The notes under the pieces are model-generated. The model was not told the DNA's origin. It saw only the letters and a list, made by a program, of their open reading frames with translations, and ran no database searches. This document shows positions 41,801 to 55,142 of a stretch of DNA of 64,000 bases, one piece after another. The position numbers and the translations under genes were made by a program. Numbering within the stretch: the first letter of the stretch is position 1; every line of letters starts with the position of its first letter. Origin of the DNA: Duganella sp. Leaf126 (GTDB taxonomy: Bacteria > Pseudomonadota > Gammaproteobacteria > Burkholderiales > Burkholderiaceae_D); assembly GCF_001423125.1 (NCBI RefSeq), contig NZ_LMNW01000023.1, forward strand, positions 370,646 to 434,645, written 5' to 3'.

Positions 41801-43008
41801 TTGACCAGCTTTTGCAGGCGCAGGCCGTTGCGCTGAATGAGCTCGATGCGGGCGCGCTGCTGCGGCGGCAGCGGCTGCGCCGTGTCGCCCAGCGCATCCT
41901 CCATCGGTCCCAGCATCAGCGTCAGCGGGGTGCGGAACTCGTGGCTGACATTGCTGAAGAACTGGGTCTTGGCCCGATCGAGTTCGGCCAGCATTTCGGC
42001 GCGCAGCCGCTCGTCCTCGGCCACCCGTGCATGCTCGATGGCGTTGGCGGCCTGGATCGCGACCAGTCCCAGGAAGCGCCGGTAGTCGGCATCGAGCCGG
42101 CGCGCCGCGCTCACCCCCAGCACCAGCACGCCCACCACCTGCTGGCCGGCGCCCATCAGCGGCAGCATCAGCGCGCGCCGCAGCGGCTGTCCGGCCAGGC
42201 CATCGGGCAGGCAGACGGCACGCGGATCGCCGGCGTAGTCCACGTCCACTGCCTGGCCCGAACGCAGCACCTTGTCCACGTCGAACAGCCCGGGATCGAT
42301 GCCGTCGTGGGTGGTGCGCACCAGCACCGGCGACAGCGCGGAGGCAGCGGCGGAATCGGTCTCGCCGCGCGCCAGGTAGAGCAGCGCGAACGGCAGGTCG
42401 TCGGGGTTGCCGGCCACGCTGGCCATGATATTGCCGCAGGCCTCGTCGATGGTCTTGTCGTCGCGGGTGCGGGCGCCAAGGTCGGAGAGCGTGAGCAGCC
42501 CGCGCGCGTTCAGGTGGCGGGCCGTGACATCGAGGTTGGGACAGAACAGGCCCGCCACCCGCCCCGATTCGTCGCGCACCGGGCTATAAGAAAACGAGTA
42601 AAACACTTCTTCGAGAAAGTCGCCGCGGCTCATGAACAGGCGCACGTCGTTGGCCAGCGTGGCCTCGCCGTGGCGGAACACGCGGTCCGCCAGCGGCCCG
42701 CAGATGTCCCAGATCTCGGCCCAGACTTCGGCCGCCGGCCGGCCCAGCGCCCACGGATGCTTGGCCATGCTGAGCACTTCGATGTAGGCGTCATTGTATA
42801 AAAACGTCGCCTGCGGCCCCCACCCCACCCACATCGGCTGGCGGGAGCTGAGCATCAGGCTGACCACGGTTTTCAGGCTTTGCGGCCACTGCGCGATCGG
42901 GCCGAGCGGCGTGTGCGACCAGTCGTGGGCCAGGATTTGCGCGCTCAGCGCGCCCGGCGCAGTCAGGAAGTCGGGCGCGGCAGGGGTCGGAACATCCGGG
43001 AAATTCAT
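38815..43008 (-). CDS. Dual-kinase hybrid sensor (PAS-GAF-HK-REC-PAS-HK-REC)
   Basis: This is a 1397-residue soluble sensor containing two complete kinase modules. Order: N-terminal PAS-like domain (~30-180), GAF (~185-345), HisKA (FFSNVSHEFRTPLTLMLGP), HATPase, receiver 1 (LLIADDNADMRDY, VILSDVMMPELDG, LVKPF; ~620-735), PAS (~755-875), a second HisKA (FLAMLGHELRNPLAPI), a second HATPase (DNGIGIAPAM), a long Ala/Pro-rich linker (~1123-1256), and receiver 2 (VLVVDDNEDAA, LLDIGLPGMDG, LTKP). I placed the start at 43008, where the PAS-like region begins; an in-frame ATG 15 codons upstream is possible. Domain duplication suggests an internal phosphorelay. Confidence 0.9.
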   Translation of the reverse strand: MNFPDVPTPAAPDFLTAPGALSAQILAHDWSHTPLGPIAQWPQSLKTVVSLMLSSRQPMWVGWGPQATFLYNDAYIEVLSMAKHPWALGRPAAEVWAEIWDICGPLADRVFRHGEATLANDVRLFMSRGDFLEEVFYSFSYSPVRDESGRVAGLFCPNLDVTARHLNARGLLTLSDLGARTRDDKTIDEACGNIMASVAGNPDDLPFALLYLARGETDSAAASALSPVLVRTTHDGIDPGLFDVDKVLRSGQAVDVDYAGDPRAVCLPDGLAGQPLRRALMLPLMGAGQQVVGVLVLGVSAARRLDADYRRFLGLVAIQAANAIEHARVAEDERLRAEMLAELDRAKTQFFSNVSHEFRTPLTLMLGPMEDALGDTAQPLPPQQRARIELIQRNGLRLQKLVNTLLEFSRVQAGRAQAQFAPVDLAALTTDLASSFRSAVEGAGMALVVDCPPLPGPVYVDPALWEKIVLNLLSNAFKFTFEGQIAIGLHALGDQVALTVADTGIGIAPDQLPRLFERFHRVEGARSRTHEGSGIGLALVHDLVALHGARIEVESVVGQGTVFRVTLQNGSAHLDPAHVVEAPSAPHRPTAVRSYVAEAEGWVQRATPVLPDPPQMVSTRSGRLLIADDNADMRDYLHRLLSGHWQVDVCSNGVEALAAVARRPPDVILSDVMMPELDGFGLLAALRADPATRDIAFMLLSARAGEEARLEGLQAGADDYLVKPFSGHELVTRLDLLRERQRAREMDAAVARRTQSIFSQAPVAIAIVRGPRHVFEQANACYRQLVGPRALDGVAMRDAFPELEGQGIFELLDQVARTGEPYVGQALPVLLRTGPDQRLVERSFDFIYQPLRGDDGLPAGIVMVTFEVTELASARREAEAANRAKDDFLAMLGHELRNPLAPIVAALQLMRLRGGDHAVKEREVIERQTSHLVALVDDLLDVSRVAEGKIELRRAPVEIADVVARAIETASPLIEQKRHVLEVDVPAAGLLALVDPGRCVQVVANLLTNAAKYTEPGGVLKVSAWREHFDSDGDSGAAGADMVAVAVRDNGIGIAPAMRAAIFERFVQERQALSRSQGGLGLGLTIARSMVALHGGSIDVHSDGVGRGSTFTVRLPLLGQQEAAAALAAGAAPAAPAASAPRTPPGTRTDMPSASAAAAAAGDMGMGSEPPSALAAAAPETQTEMGTQLPAAPVPSAAGTASAAGARSSVAPAAPAPGMARAPGAASEADTQSAVTAASAARAEPARPTAAVAAAATPGGGVRVLVVDDNEDAASALGEVLELLGHQVQVVFGAPEALAQAPQFAPQVCLLDIGLPGMDGYELAGHLRQRSGGDQLVLVAITGYGQDSDRRRAAEAGFDHHLTKPVDPRALDALLRESQRSRAARRRDGHNTGGETG
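39240..39640 (-). other. ~130-residue Ala/Pro/Ser-rich linker in dual kinase
   Basis: Between the second ATPase domain and the last receiver the protein is almost wholly Ala, Pro, Ser, Thr and Gly, with short echoes such as AAPVPSAAG and AAPAPGMARAPGAA. No fold is expected. The DNA has loose short-period similarity (GTGCC/GCCGATG motifs) rather than a clean tandem unit. Confidence 0.7.
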
Positions 43009-43148
43009 CGGTACAGGCCTCAGGTGAACGCATGAACTACAATCGAAACACAACGGGATGCGGCACGCGCAATGTTTAAAAGCCTATCATTTATTTTAAC
43101 CTTCGGTAGCGCTGTTGCATTCACCGATACTGTCACCATCTACGCTGC

Positions 43149-47822
<4,674 letters not shown>

Positions 47823-47921
47823 CGCCCGGCGTCGCCAGAATGTTAGCCATGAGGCAAGCAACCTTGCGCGTATGTGGTGGAGCGCACATAGGCCGGCCGT
47901 GCCCGGGCCTACCATGGTGTC

Positions 47922-50006
47922 ATGACAAAATCACGCCCACTCAATATCTTCCTGGCGATCCTCGGCTTCCTCGTGCTGCTGCTGGTGGCGATCGTCGTGT
48001 TCATCCTGACCTTCGACTGGAACCGCGCCAAGCCCTACATCAACAGCAAGGTGTCGGAAAGCATAGGACGCGAGTTCGCCATCGACGGCAATCTCGGCGT
48101 GCATTTCAAGTGGCGCGAGCCGAACGAAACGGGCTGGCGCCACTACGTGCCGCGCCCGCAGATCGACGCGGCCGATGTTCACATCGCCAATCCCGGGTGG
48201 ACCAAGACCGGGCCGCAGCTGGTGCGCGTAGGCCGCATCTCGGCCGGCATCCACCTGCTGCCGCTGCTGCACAAGGAGGCGCACATCACCGACCTGGCGG
48301 TGGAACAGCTGGCGGTGGCGGCCGAGCGCCGCGCCGATGGCAGCAACACCTGGACCTTCAAGGATAACGGCCCGTCGCAGTGGGACGTCAACATCGACCG
48401 CGTACAGCTCAACGAAGGCACGGTGCGCTATGTCGATGGCGGCATCAAGCTCGATCTCGATGCCAAGGCCGAGACCATCAGCGGACCGGAAGCCGGTCCC
48501 TACGGCCTGCGCTTCGTGGTCGGCGGCAGCTACCGCGATGCCAAGATCGTCGGCGGCGGCAAGCTCGGCAACGTGCTGTCACTCGAAAATGAACACATCA
48601 ACTTCCCGGTACAGGCCAACGCCACTGCCGGCAAGAACAAGCTGTCGCTCGAAGGCGTGCTGACCGACCCGCGCGCGCTGGCCGGCATCGACCTCAAGAT
48701 GTCGCTGGCCGGCGCCACCATGGCCGACCTGTATCCGCTGACCGGCGTGCTGCTGCCCGAAACCCCGCCTTACGCCACCAAGGGCCGCCTGGTGGGCAAG
48801 CGCGCGGGCGACAAGCCGGACGCCGGCTGGCGCTGGTCCTACCGCGAATTTACCGGCACCGTGGGCGGCAGCGACCTGCAAGGCACGCTCGAATACACGC
48901 CCCGCAACACCCGTCCGCTGCTGACCGGTGCCGTCGAATCGCGCCAGCTGCGCCTGGAAGACCTGGGACCGACGATCGGCGCCGACAGTGCCGAAGACAA
49001 GGCTGCGCGCGGGCGCAAGAACGTCCAGCCGAAAGACAAGGCGCTGCCGGTCGAGCAGTTCAATACCGAGAAGTGGGACGCGCTCGACGCCGACGTCAAG
49101 TTCACCGGCAAGAAGCTGGTGCGCACGCACGATATTCCGATCAACGATGTCAGTACCCACATCAAGATGCAGGACAAGGTGCTGACCCTGATTCCGCTGA
49201 ACTTCAGCATGGCCGGCGGCCAGATCACGTCGCACATCCGCCTCGACGGCCGCGAGAAGAACATTGACGCCCAGATGCGCCTGGCCGCGCGCCACCTGAA
49301 GATCCGCCAGCTGTTCCCCAAGCTCGAATCGATGCAGGCCAGCGTGGGCGAAGTCAATGCCGACGCCGCGCTGCTGGGCAAGGGCAATTCGGTCTCGACC
49401 ATGCTGGCCACGTCCAACGGCGAACTGGGCGCCACCGTCAGCGAAGGCACGGTCAGCAAATTCATCCTCGAAGCGGCCGGCCTGAACGTGGCCAACCTGG
49501 TGTTCGTCAAGCTGTTCGGCGACAAGCAGGTGCAGCTCAACTGCGGCGCCGGCGACTTCGTGGTCGAACGCGGCAATGCGCAGATCCGCCGCTTCGTGGT
49601 CGATACCGACGAAGCGGTGATCAATGTCATGGGTTCGGTCAATCTCGCCAGCGAGCAGCTCGATCTCGACGTCACGCCGCAGACCAAGGGCGCGCGCATC
49701 ATCACACTGCGCACGCCGCTGTACGCCAAGGGCACGTTCACCAATCCGAAGGTGGGGCCGCACGCCGGACCGCTGGCCCTGAAGGGCGGCGCCGCCGTGG
49801 CGCTGGCGTCGGTGGTCAATCCGCTGGCCGCGCTGCTGCCGCTGATTAACGTCAGCAAGGTGGAACCGGTCAATTGCGCTGCCGCGCTGGCCGACGCCAC
49901 GCGCACGCGCAACCTGGCGCAATCGCCTTCCGCCGCGCGCAATGTGCAGGCCAAGAAACCGGTGCCGGACGCCCAGAACGTCACGCCGGTGCCCAGCAAA
50001 AAGTAA
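47922..50006 (+). CDS. AsmA family protein
   Basis: This is a 694-residue inner-membrane-anchored protein. One N-terminal helix (ILGFLVLLLVAIVVFILTF) is followed by the AsmA hallmark DWNRAKPYINSKVSESIGREFAI. The large periplasmic part is beta-rich and repetitive, and the C-terminal AsmA module is recognisable at TSNGELGATVSEGTVSKFILEAAG and VVDTDEAVINVMGSVNLASEQLDL. Proteins of this class are proposed to bridge the envelope for lipid movement. The ATG at 47922 overlaps a three-codon mini-frame starting at 47914 (ATG-GTG-TCA-TGA). Confidence 0.88.
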   Translation: MTKSRPLNIFLAILGFLVLLLVAIVVFILTFDWNRAKPYINSKVSESIGREFAIDGNLGVHFKWREPNETGWRHYVPRPQIDAADVHIANPGWTKTGPQLVRVGRISAGIHLLPLLHKEAHITDLAVEQLAVAAERRADGSNTWTFKDNGPSQWDVNIDRVQLNEGTVRYVDGGIKLDLDAKAETISGPEAGPYGLRFVVGGSYRDAKIVGGGKLGNVLSLENEHINFPVQANATAGKNKLSLEGVLTDPRALAGIDLKMSLAGATMADLYPLTGVLLPETPPYATKGRLVGKRAGDKPDAGWRWSYREFTGTVGGSDLQGTLEYTPRNTRPLLTGAVESRQLRLEDLGPTIGADSAEDKAARGRKNVQPKDKALPVEQFNTEKWDALDADVKFTGKKLVRTHDIPINDVSTHIKMQDKVLTLIPLNFSMAGGQITSHIRLDGREKNIDAQMRLAARHLKIRQLFPKLESMQASVGEVNADAALLGKGNSVSTMLATSNGELGATVSEGTVSKFILEAAGLNVANLVFVKLFGDKQVQLNCGAGDFVVERGNAQIRRFVVDTDEAVINVMGSVNLASEQLDLDVTPQTKGARIITLRTPLYAKGTFTNPKVGPHAGPLALKGGAAVALASVVNPLAALLPLINVSKVEPVNCAAALADATRTRNLAQSPSAARNVQAKKPVPDAQNVTPVPSKK

Positions 50007-50027
50007 GCATCGAAGTGAGCATCAATA

Positions 50028-50072
50028 CCCTGGGGCAAGCCGTGTAATCATCCTCTTACACAGCCTCAGGGG
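50028..50072 (+). terminator. Stem-loop downstream of asmA-like gene
   Basis: CCCTG...GC...GTGTAA pairs with TTACAC...GC...CAGGG around the loop TCATCCTC, an interrupted stem of about 13 pairs starting 22 bases after the stop codon. There is no U-tract, so it may be a processing or attenuation structure rather than a terminator. Confidence 0.45.
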
Positions 50073-50099
50073 AACTACCGCTATCGGGCATGTCGGCTT

Positions 50100-50135
50100 G
50101 CCCGGATAATGCATTAAATAAACTAGTTTCCGGGC
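50100..50135 (+). promoter_or_regulatory. Hairpin with AT-rich loop before cyanophycin operon
   Basis: GCCCGG (50100-50105) and CCGGGC (50130-50135) flank a 24-base AT-rich loop, ending five bases before the predicted ATG at 50141. It could hide or expose the ribosome site, or the AT-rich loop may be the -10 region of the operon promoter. Confidence 0.35.
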
Positions 50136-50140
50136 CTACC

Positions 50141-51616
50141 ATGCAAACCTCCTACGCGCCGATGCTGACGCCTGCGCCGCGGGCCGCCGCCACGCCCTCC
50201 TCGAAAGAACTTTATTTCATGCTCGAACATGGCGCGCTGGCCGAACACCGCGACACCGCGCGCGCCTATCTCGAGCGCCAGCTGCAGGCAGCGCGCGCCC
50301 TGCGGGACGATGTGCCGTCCGCACTGGCGCAGCTCGGCGACTGGATGCGCGAGCGCAGCGTGGCCGTGGGCCAGCAATACCGCGCCTACCTGGACGATCG
50401 CCGGGCCGGCGCCCCGCGCCGCTATTTCGCCAGCAGGTCGCATGCGCTGTATTTCATCAAGGCCGTGGCGCCCACCAAGCTGGTGGACGGCGCCTGGCTG
50501 TTTGCCCTGCTCGAGCGCTGGGAAGACCCGGACTTCCGGCCGCTGATCCAGACCTACCTCGAAGAACTCGGCGACGGCATCGCCGAAAAGAACCACGTGG
50601 TGCTCTACAAGAAGCTGCTGGCCGGCCTCGAATGCGACCACTGGCAGGGACTCGACGACGACAAGTTCGTGCAGGGCGCGATCCAGCTGGCGCTGGCGTC
50701 GGACGCCACCCACTACCTGCCGGAGATCGTCGGCTACAACCTCGGTTACGAGCAGCTGCCGCTGCATTTGCTGATCACCTCGTACGAGCTCAACGAGCTG
50801 GGCATCGACCCGTACTACTTCACGCTGCACATCACGGTGGACAATGCCGGCACCGGCCACGCCCACAAGGCGCTGCAGGGCGTCCAGCAGCTGATGGCCA
50901 ATGCGGCCGACCCGGCCGAATTCTACCGCCGCATGCTCGACGGCTATCGCCTGAACGACCTCGGGGCGTGCACCACGTCGGTCATCGGCGAATTCGACCT
51001 CGAGGCGGAACTGGTGCAGATCATGCAGGCAAAAAGCGTGGTGGGCCAGAACATGCACTCCGATTACTGCCGCGTGGCCGGGCGCAGCATCAACGACTGG
51101 CTGGCGGAACCGGCGCAAATCCCGCACATGCTGCTGGAACTGGAAAACGCCGGCTGGATCAAGCGCGGCGAACCGGCCGAGAACAGCCGCTTCTGGAAAC
51201 TGATCCAGAGCGAGCGTGCCGAAATGTTCGGCGTCTTCAGCAGCTACGAGCAGCAGATCCTGCGCGACTGGATCGCCACGCCGCGCACGGCCAATTCCGG
51301 CGCGCCGGCAGCCACCGGCGCGCGCGTGATCAGCTTCCGCGCCCGCCAGCGCGCGCTGGAAACACTGGGCGATGGCGCCGCCACCCGACCCAACGCGGGC
51401 AAGCCGCGCGGCGTGATCCGCCACCACCCGGCGCGCGAGGCGGACCTCGACGCCGGCGACGGCGGCTCCGAGCTGCGCCGGCTCGAACAGCGCCTGGCGG
51501 CGGCCGGCAGCAAGCCGGCGGCCATGACCATGCTGATCGACCTGATGTCGCCCGCGCGCCACCACAGCGCGGCCGGACTGATGGCCACCCGCATCTTCCG
51601 CCAGCTGCTGGCGTGA
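50141..51616 (+). CDS. Heme-oxygenase-like iron-containing redox enzyme
   Basis: This 491-residue protein resembles the iron-containing redox enzyme (heme-oxygenase-like diiron oxidase) group. Its helical core carries EELGDGIAEKNHVVLYKKLL, where Glu and His are spaced as metal ligands, and TLHITVDNAGTGHAHKAL, matching the Asp-x-x-x-(x-x)-His pattern of the third metal helix. The C-terminal 120 residues (from about SFRARQRALETLG) look like a separate, charged extension. It ends two bases before cphB, so it is very likely cotranscribed with the cyanophycin genes. The substrate is unknown. An upstream ATG at 50090 is an alternative start. Confidence 0.72.
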   Translation: MQTSYAPMLTPAPRAAATPSSKELYFMLEHGALAEHRDTARAYLERQLQAARALRDDVPSALAQLGDWMRERSVAVGQQYRAYLDDRRAGAPRRYFASRSHALYFIKAVAPTKLVDGAWLFALLERWEDPDFRPLIQTYLEELGDGIAEKNHVVLYKKLLAGLECDHWQGLDDDKFVQGAIQLALASDATHYLPEIVGYNLGYEQLPLHLLITSYELNELGIDPYYFTLHITVDNAGTGHAHKALQGVQQLMANAADPAEFYRRMLDGYRLNDLGACTTSVIGEFDLEAELVQIMQAKSVVGQNMHSDYCRVAGRSINDWLAEPAQIPHMLLELENAGWIKRGEPAENSRFWKLIQSERAEMFGVFSSYEQQILRDWIATPRTANSGAPAATGARVISFRARQRALETLGDGAATRPNAGKPRGVIRHHPAREADLDAGDGGSELRRLEQRLAAAGSKPAAMTMLIDLMSPARHHSAAGLMATRIFRQLLA

Positions 51617-51618
51617 TC

Positions 51619-52455
51619 ATGGGGACCGGCCACCTGATCATCATCGGCGGCGGCGAAGACCGCACCGATGACAAGAACGTCCTGACCCGCTTCGTCGAGA
51701 TGGCAGGCGGCGCTGAGCGCCGCTTCGTCGTCATCACCACCGCCAGCCGCGTGCCGGACAAGGTGTGGGAAATGTACGATGCCGCCTTCGGCGACCTGGG
51801 CGTGGACGCCCGCACCCACCTGCACCTCGATACCCGCGCCGACGCCAACAACCCGGACCTGGTGGCGGAAATCGAGCAGGCCGACGGCATCTTCATGACC
51901 GGCGGCGACCAGAAACGCCTGCTGGCCATCATCGGCGGCACGCTGGCCGACCACGCCATGCACCGCGCGCTGATCGAACGCGGCGCCGTCATCGCCGGCA
52001 CCAGCGCCGGCGCTTCCGCCATGTCGGCGCACATGCTGGCCGACGGCAAGACCAACCTCCACCCCGAGAAGGGCGCGGTCCACCTGGGCGCAGGCCTGGG
52101 CCTGGTCAACCGCGTGGTGATCGACCAGCACTTCTCGCAGCGCCACCGCCTGTCGCGGCTGTTGACGGTGATCGCCGCCAACCCGCACCTGCTGGGCGTG
52201 GGCATCGATGAAGACACGGCGCTGATCGTCACGCCGGGCTCCAGCATCGAAGTGATCGGCGACGGCGCGGTCACCATCGTCGATGGCCGCGACACCATCA
52301 CCAATATTGCGGACCTGCCGCAACACGGCTGTCCTGAACTGATCGACGTCCGGCTGCACCTGCTGCCCTCGGGCTCGCGCTACAAAACCAGCGAAGCTCC
52401 GGCCCCGCTCCAGCACTTTATGCACGTCATCACGCAAAGGAACACCCTGTCGTGA
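51619..52455 (+). CDS. cphB: Cyanophycinase
   Basis: This is a 278-residue serine exopeptidase of the S51 family that cuts cyanophycin into beta-Asp-Arg dipeptides. It opens GHLIIIGGGEDR, has IFMTGGDQKRLL, and the nucleophile lies in VIAGTSAGASAMSAHM. IDQHFSQRHRLSRLL and GVGIDEDTALIV complete the family pattern. Length fits the intracellular CphB. It starts two bases after the metalloenzyme gene and overlaps cphA by four bases (GTGA), so the polymer-degrading and polymer-making enzymes are translated from one message. Confidence 0.95.
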   Translation: MGTGHLIIIGGGEDRTDDKNVLTRFVEMAGGAERRFVVITTASRVPDKVWEMYDAAFGDLGVDARTHLHLDTRADANNPDLVAEIEQADGIFMTGGDQKRLLAIIGGTLADHAMHRALIERGAVIAGTSAGASAMSAHMLADGKTNLHPEKGAVHLGAGLGLVNRVVIDQHFSQRHRLSRLLTVIAANPHLLGVGIDEDTALIVTPGSSIEVIGDGAVTIVDGRDTITNIADLPQHGCPELIDVRLHLLPSGSRYKTSEAPAPLQHFMHVITQRNTLS

Positions 52456-55130
52456 ACCTCATCGAACAACGCGTGCTGCGCGGCCCGAATCTGTACAGCA
52501 GCGCGCCGTGCCTGCTCACCGTGATCGACCTGGCGGAACTGCAGGGCGTCAGCACCAGCGCCCTGCCCCATTTCAATGATGCGCTGCTGGCCCTGATGCC
52601 CAGCCTGGCGCAGCACTACTCCCCGCCCGGCAAGCCGGGCGGTTTCGTGCAGCGCCTGCAGCAGGGCACCTATATGGCGCGCGTGGTCGAACACGTGGCA
52701 CTGGAACTGCAAACGCTGGCCGGGGCACCGGTCGGTTTCGGCCGTTCGACGCCGATCGAAGGCCAGCCGGGCCGCTACCGCGTGATCTGCGGCTACCAGT
52801 TCGAGCAGGTGGCGCAGGAAGCGTTTGCGCTGGCCATGGCGCTGGTATCGCACGTGGCACTGACGCCCGAGCAGCCGTTCGCGTTCGACGACCCGCTCGA
52901 CGACCTGCGCGAGCACGCGGAGCGGCGCGCCATCGGCACCAGCACGGGGGCCGTGATCGACGCGGCTACCCGGCGCGGCATTCCCAGCCTGCGCCTGACC
53001 GAAGAAGCCAACCTGTTCCAGCTGGGCTGGGGCGCGCGCCAGAAGAGGTTGCAGGCTACCGTCACCGGCAACACCTCGCTGGTCGCCGCCAACATCGCTA
53101 GCGACAAGCAGTTGACCAAGACCCTGCTGGCCGGCGCCGGCGTGCCGGTGCCGCGCGGACGCCTGGTCACCGATGTCGAACAGGCCCTGCGCGCAGCGCG
53201 CCGCATCGGCGTACCGGTCACCATCAAGCCGCTCGACGCCAACCAGGGCAAGGGCGTCACCACCGTCTGCATCACGCCGGAACAGATCGAGACAGCCTTC
53301 GAGCATGCGCGCGGCTACAGCCGCCGCGTGATCGTGGAACAGTATCTCGAGGGCCATGATTATCGCGTGCTGGTCACGGGCAACCAGGTGGCGGCCGCGT
53401 CGCGCCGCCGCCCGCCGGAAGTGACCGGCGACGGCGTGCGCACCATTGCCGAACTGGTGGCCCATGAAAACCTCGACCCCGCGCGCGGCGACGGCCACAC
53501 CAACATCCTGACCAAGATGCGCCTCGACCAGATTGCGGAAGACCTGGTGCGCAAGCAGGGCTACAGCTTCGACAGCGTGCCGCCGGCCGGTGTGGTGGTG
53601 GCCCTGCGCGGCAACGCCAACCTGTCCACCGGCGGCACGGCCGAAGACGCGACCGACCTGCTGCACCCGCTCACGCGCGACATCTGCATCCGCGCCGCCC
53701 GCACCATCGGTCTCGACGTGGCCGGCATCGACATCATCTGCCGCGACATCGGCGTGCCGCTCGACGAGCAGGATGGCGGCATCATCGAGGTCAATGCCGC
53801 GCCGGGCATCCGCATGCACCAGTACCCGAGCAGCGGCCAGCCGCGCGACGCCGGCGACGCCATCGTGGAAGCCATGTTCGGCAAGGACAACGGCCGCATT
53901 CCGGTCATCGCCGTCACCGGCACCAACGGCAAGACCACCACCGCCCTGCTGCTCGGCCATGCCGGCCGCGTGGCCAAACTGGGGACCGGCGTGACCACCA
54001 CCGAGGGGGTGTTCATCAACGGCACACGGATCGACCAGGGCGACTGCTCCGGCTACTGGTCGGCGCGCAAGGTGCTGACGTCGACCGAAGTCGATTTCGC
54101 GGTGCTGGAAACGGCGCGCGGCGGCATCCTCAAGCGCGGCCTGGCATTCGACCGCTGCGACGTGGGCGTGGTGCTCAACGTCAGCGCCGACCACCTCGGC
54201 ATGGACGGCGTGGAAACGCTGGCCGACCTGGCGGAAGTCAAGGCGGTGGTGGCGCGCACCGCCAGCCGCGCGGTGGTCCTTAATGCCGAAGACCCCTACT
54301 GCGTGCGCATGGCGTCGCAGGTCGAGGACGGCGTGGAGGTGCTGTATTTCTCGCTCGATCCCGAGCACCCGGTGCTGCTGGCCCACCTCGAACACGGCGG
54401 CCGTGCGGCCTGGCTGCAGGACGGCGTGATGACGGTGTCCGACGGCGCCTACCGGCATGCCGTGATCGACGCAGCCGCCGTGCCGATGTCGGTGCAGGGC
54501 CATGCCATGTTCAACGTCGCCAATGCGCTGGCGGCCACCGCCGCGCTGATGGCCAGCGGTTTCCAGCTGGCCCAGATCACCACGGCGCTGGCCAGCTTCG
54601 TGTCGGACAGCCACAACAATCCGTTGCGCTCGAATATCTACAGCCTCGGCCAGGCCACGGTGGTGGTCGATTACGCCCACAACCCTGCCGCCTACCGGGC
54701 GCTGGGCAAGATGGCGCGCTCGCTGGTGGGCGCCACCACCAGCGGCAAGGTGATCGGCGTGGTGACCGCGCCCGGCGACCGGCGCGACGCCGACCTGCGC
54801 GACGTGGGCCGCAGCTGCGCCATCGACTTCAACGAGTTGATCGTCTATCAGTCCAATCCGCGCGGCCGCGCCGACGGCGCAACCGGCGCCCTGATCGTGG
54901 AAGGCATCCGCCAGCAGCTGCGCCGCGACGGCACGGCCGTGCAGATCGACGATGTCCACCGCGCGCTGGCGGTGGCGATCGCCAAGTCCCAGCCCGGCGA
55001 TGTGCTGGTGTTCTCGTCGCCATCGACGCCGCACATGCTGGTCGAGGCGCTGCGCCCGCTGTACCCGGAGCAGGCCGCCATCATCGCGGCAGACCTGCAG
55101 CCGATGCACAGCGAGTGCCAGGACGCCTGA
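52452..55130 (+). CDS. cphA: Cyanophycin synthetase
   Basis: This is an 892-residue ATP-dependent ligase that builds multi-L-arginyl-poly-L-aspartate. It starts with GTG overlapping the cphB stop. The N-terminal domain (~1-160) is followed by an ATP-grasp domain with LTKTLLAGAGVPVPRGR, KPLDANQGKGVT and IEVNAAPGIRMHQYPS (Asp addition), then a Mur-ligase-like domain with the P-loop VTGTNGKTTTALLLGH, ARGGILKRGLAFDRCDVGVV and YAHNPAAYRAL (Arg addition). All expected signatures are present and length matches full CphA. A nitrogen, carbon and energy store is the physiological role. Confidence 0.97.
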   Translation: MNLIEQRVLRGPNLYSSAPCLLTVIDLAELQGVSTSALPHFNDALLALMPSLAQHYSPPGKPGGFVQRLQQGTYMARVVEHVALELQTLAGAPVGFGRSTPIEGQPGRYRVICGYQFEQVAQEAFALAMALVSHVALTPEQPFAFDDPLDDLREHAERRAIGTSTGAVIDAATRRGIPSLRLTEEANLFQLGWGARQKRLQATVTGNTSLVAANIASDKQLTKTLLAGAGVPVPRGRLVTDVEQALRAARRIGVPVTIKPLDANQGKGVTTVCITPEQIETAFEHARGYSRRVIVEQYLEGHDYRVLVTGNQVAAASRRRPPEVTGDGVRTIAELVAHENLDPARGDGHTNILTKMRLDQIAEDLVRKQGYSFDSVPPAGVVVALRGNANLSTGGTAEDATDLLHPLTRDICIRAARTIGLDVAGIDIICRDIGVPLDEQDGGIIEVNAAPGIRMHQYPSSGQPRDAGDAIVEAMFGKDNGRIPVIAVTGTNGKTTTALLLGHAGRVAKLGTGVTTTEGVFINGTRIDQGDCSGYWSARKVLTSTEVDFAVLETARGGILKRGLAFDRCDVGVVLNVSADHLGMDGVETLADLAEVKAVVARTASRAVVLNAEDPYCVRMASQVEDGVEVLYFSLDPEHPVLLAHLEHGGRAAWLQDGVMTVSDGAYRHAVIDAAAVPMSVQGHAMFNVANALAATAALMASGFQLAQITTALASFVSDSHNNPLRSNIYSLGQATVVVDYAHNPAAYRALGKMARSLVGATTSGKVIGVVTAPGDRRDADLRDVGRSCAIDFNELIVYQSNPRGRADGATGALIVEGIRQQLRRDGTAVQIDDVHRALAVAIAKSQPGDVLVFSSPSTPHMLVEALRPLYPEQAAIIAADLQPMHSECQDA

Positions 55131-55142
55131 TCCGGCCGGCGC

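Noticed and set aside
40285..42801. 838-residue antisense frame opposite the dual kinase
   Set aside because: There are no recognisable motifs; the sense strand carries continuous kinase domains.
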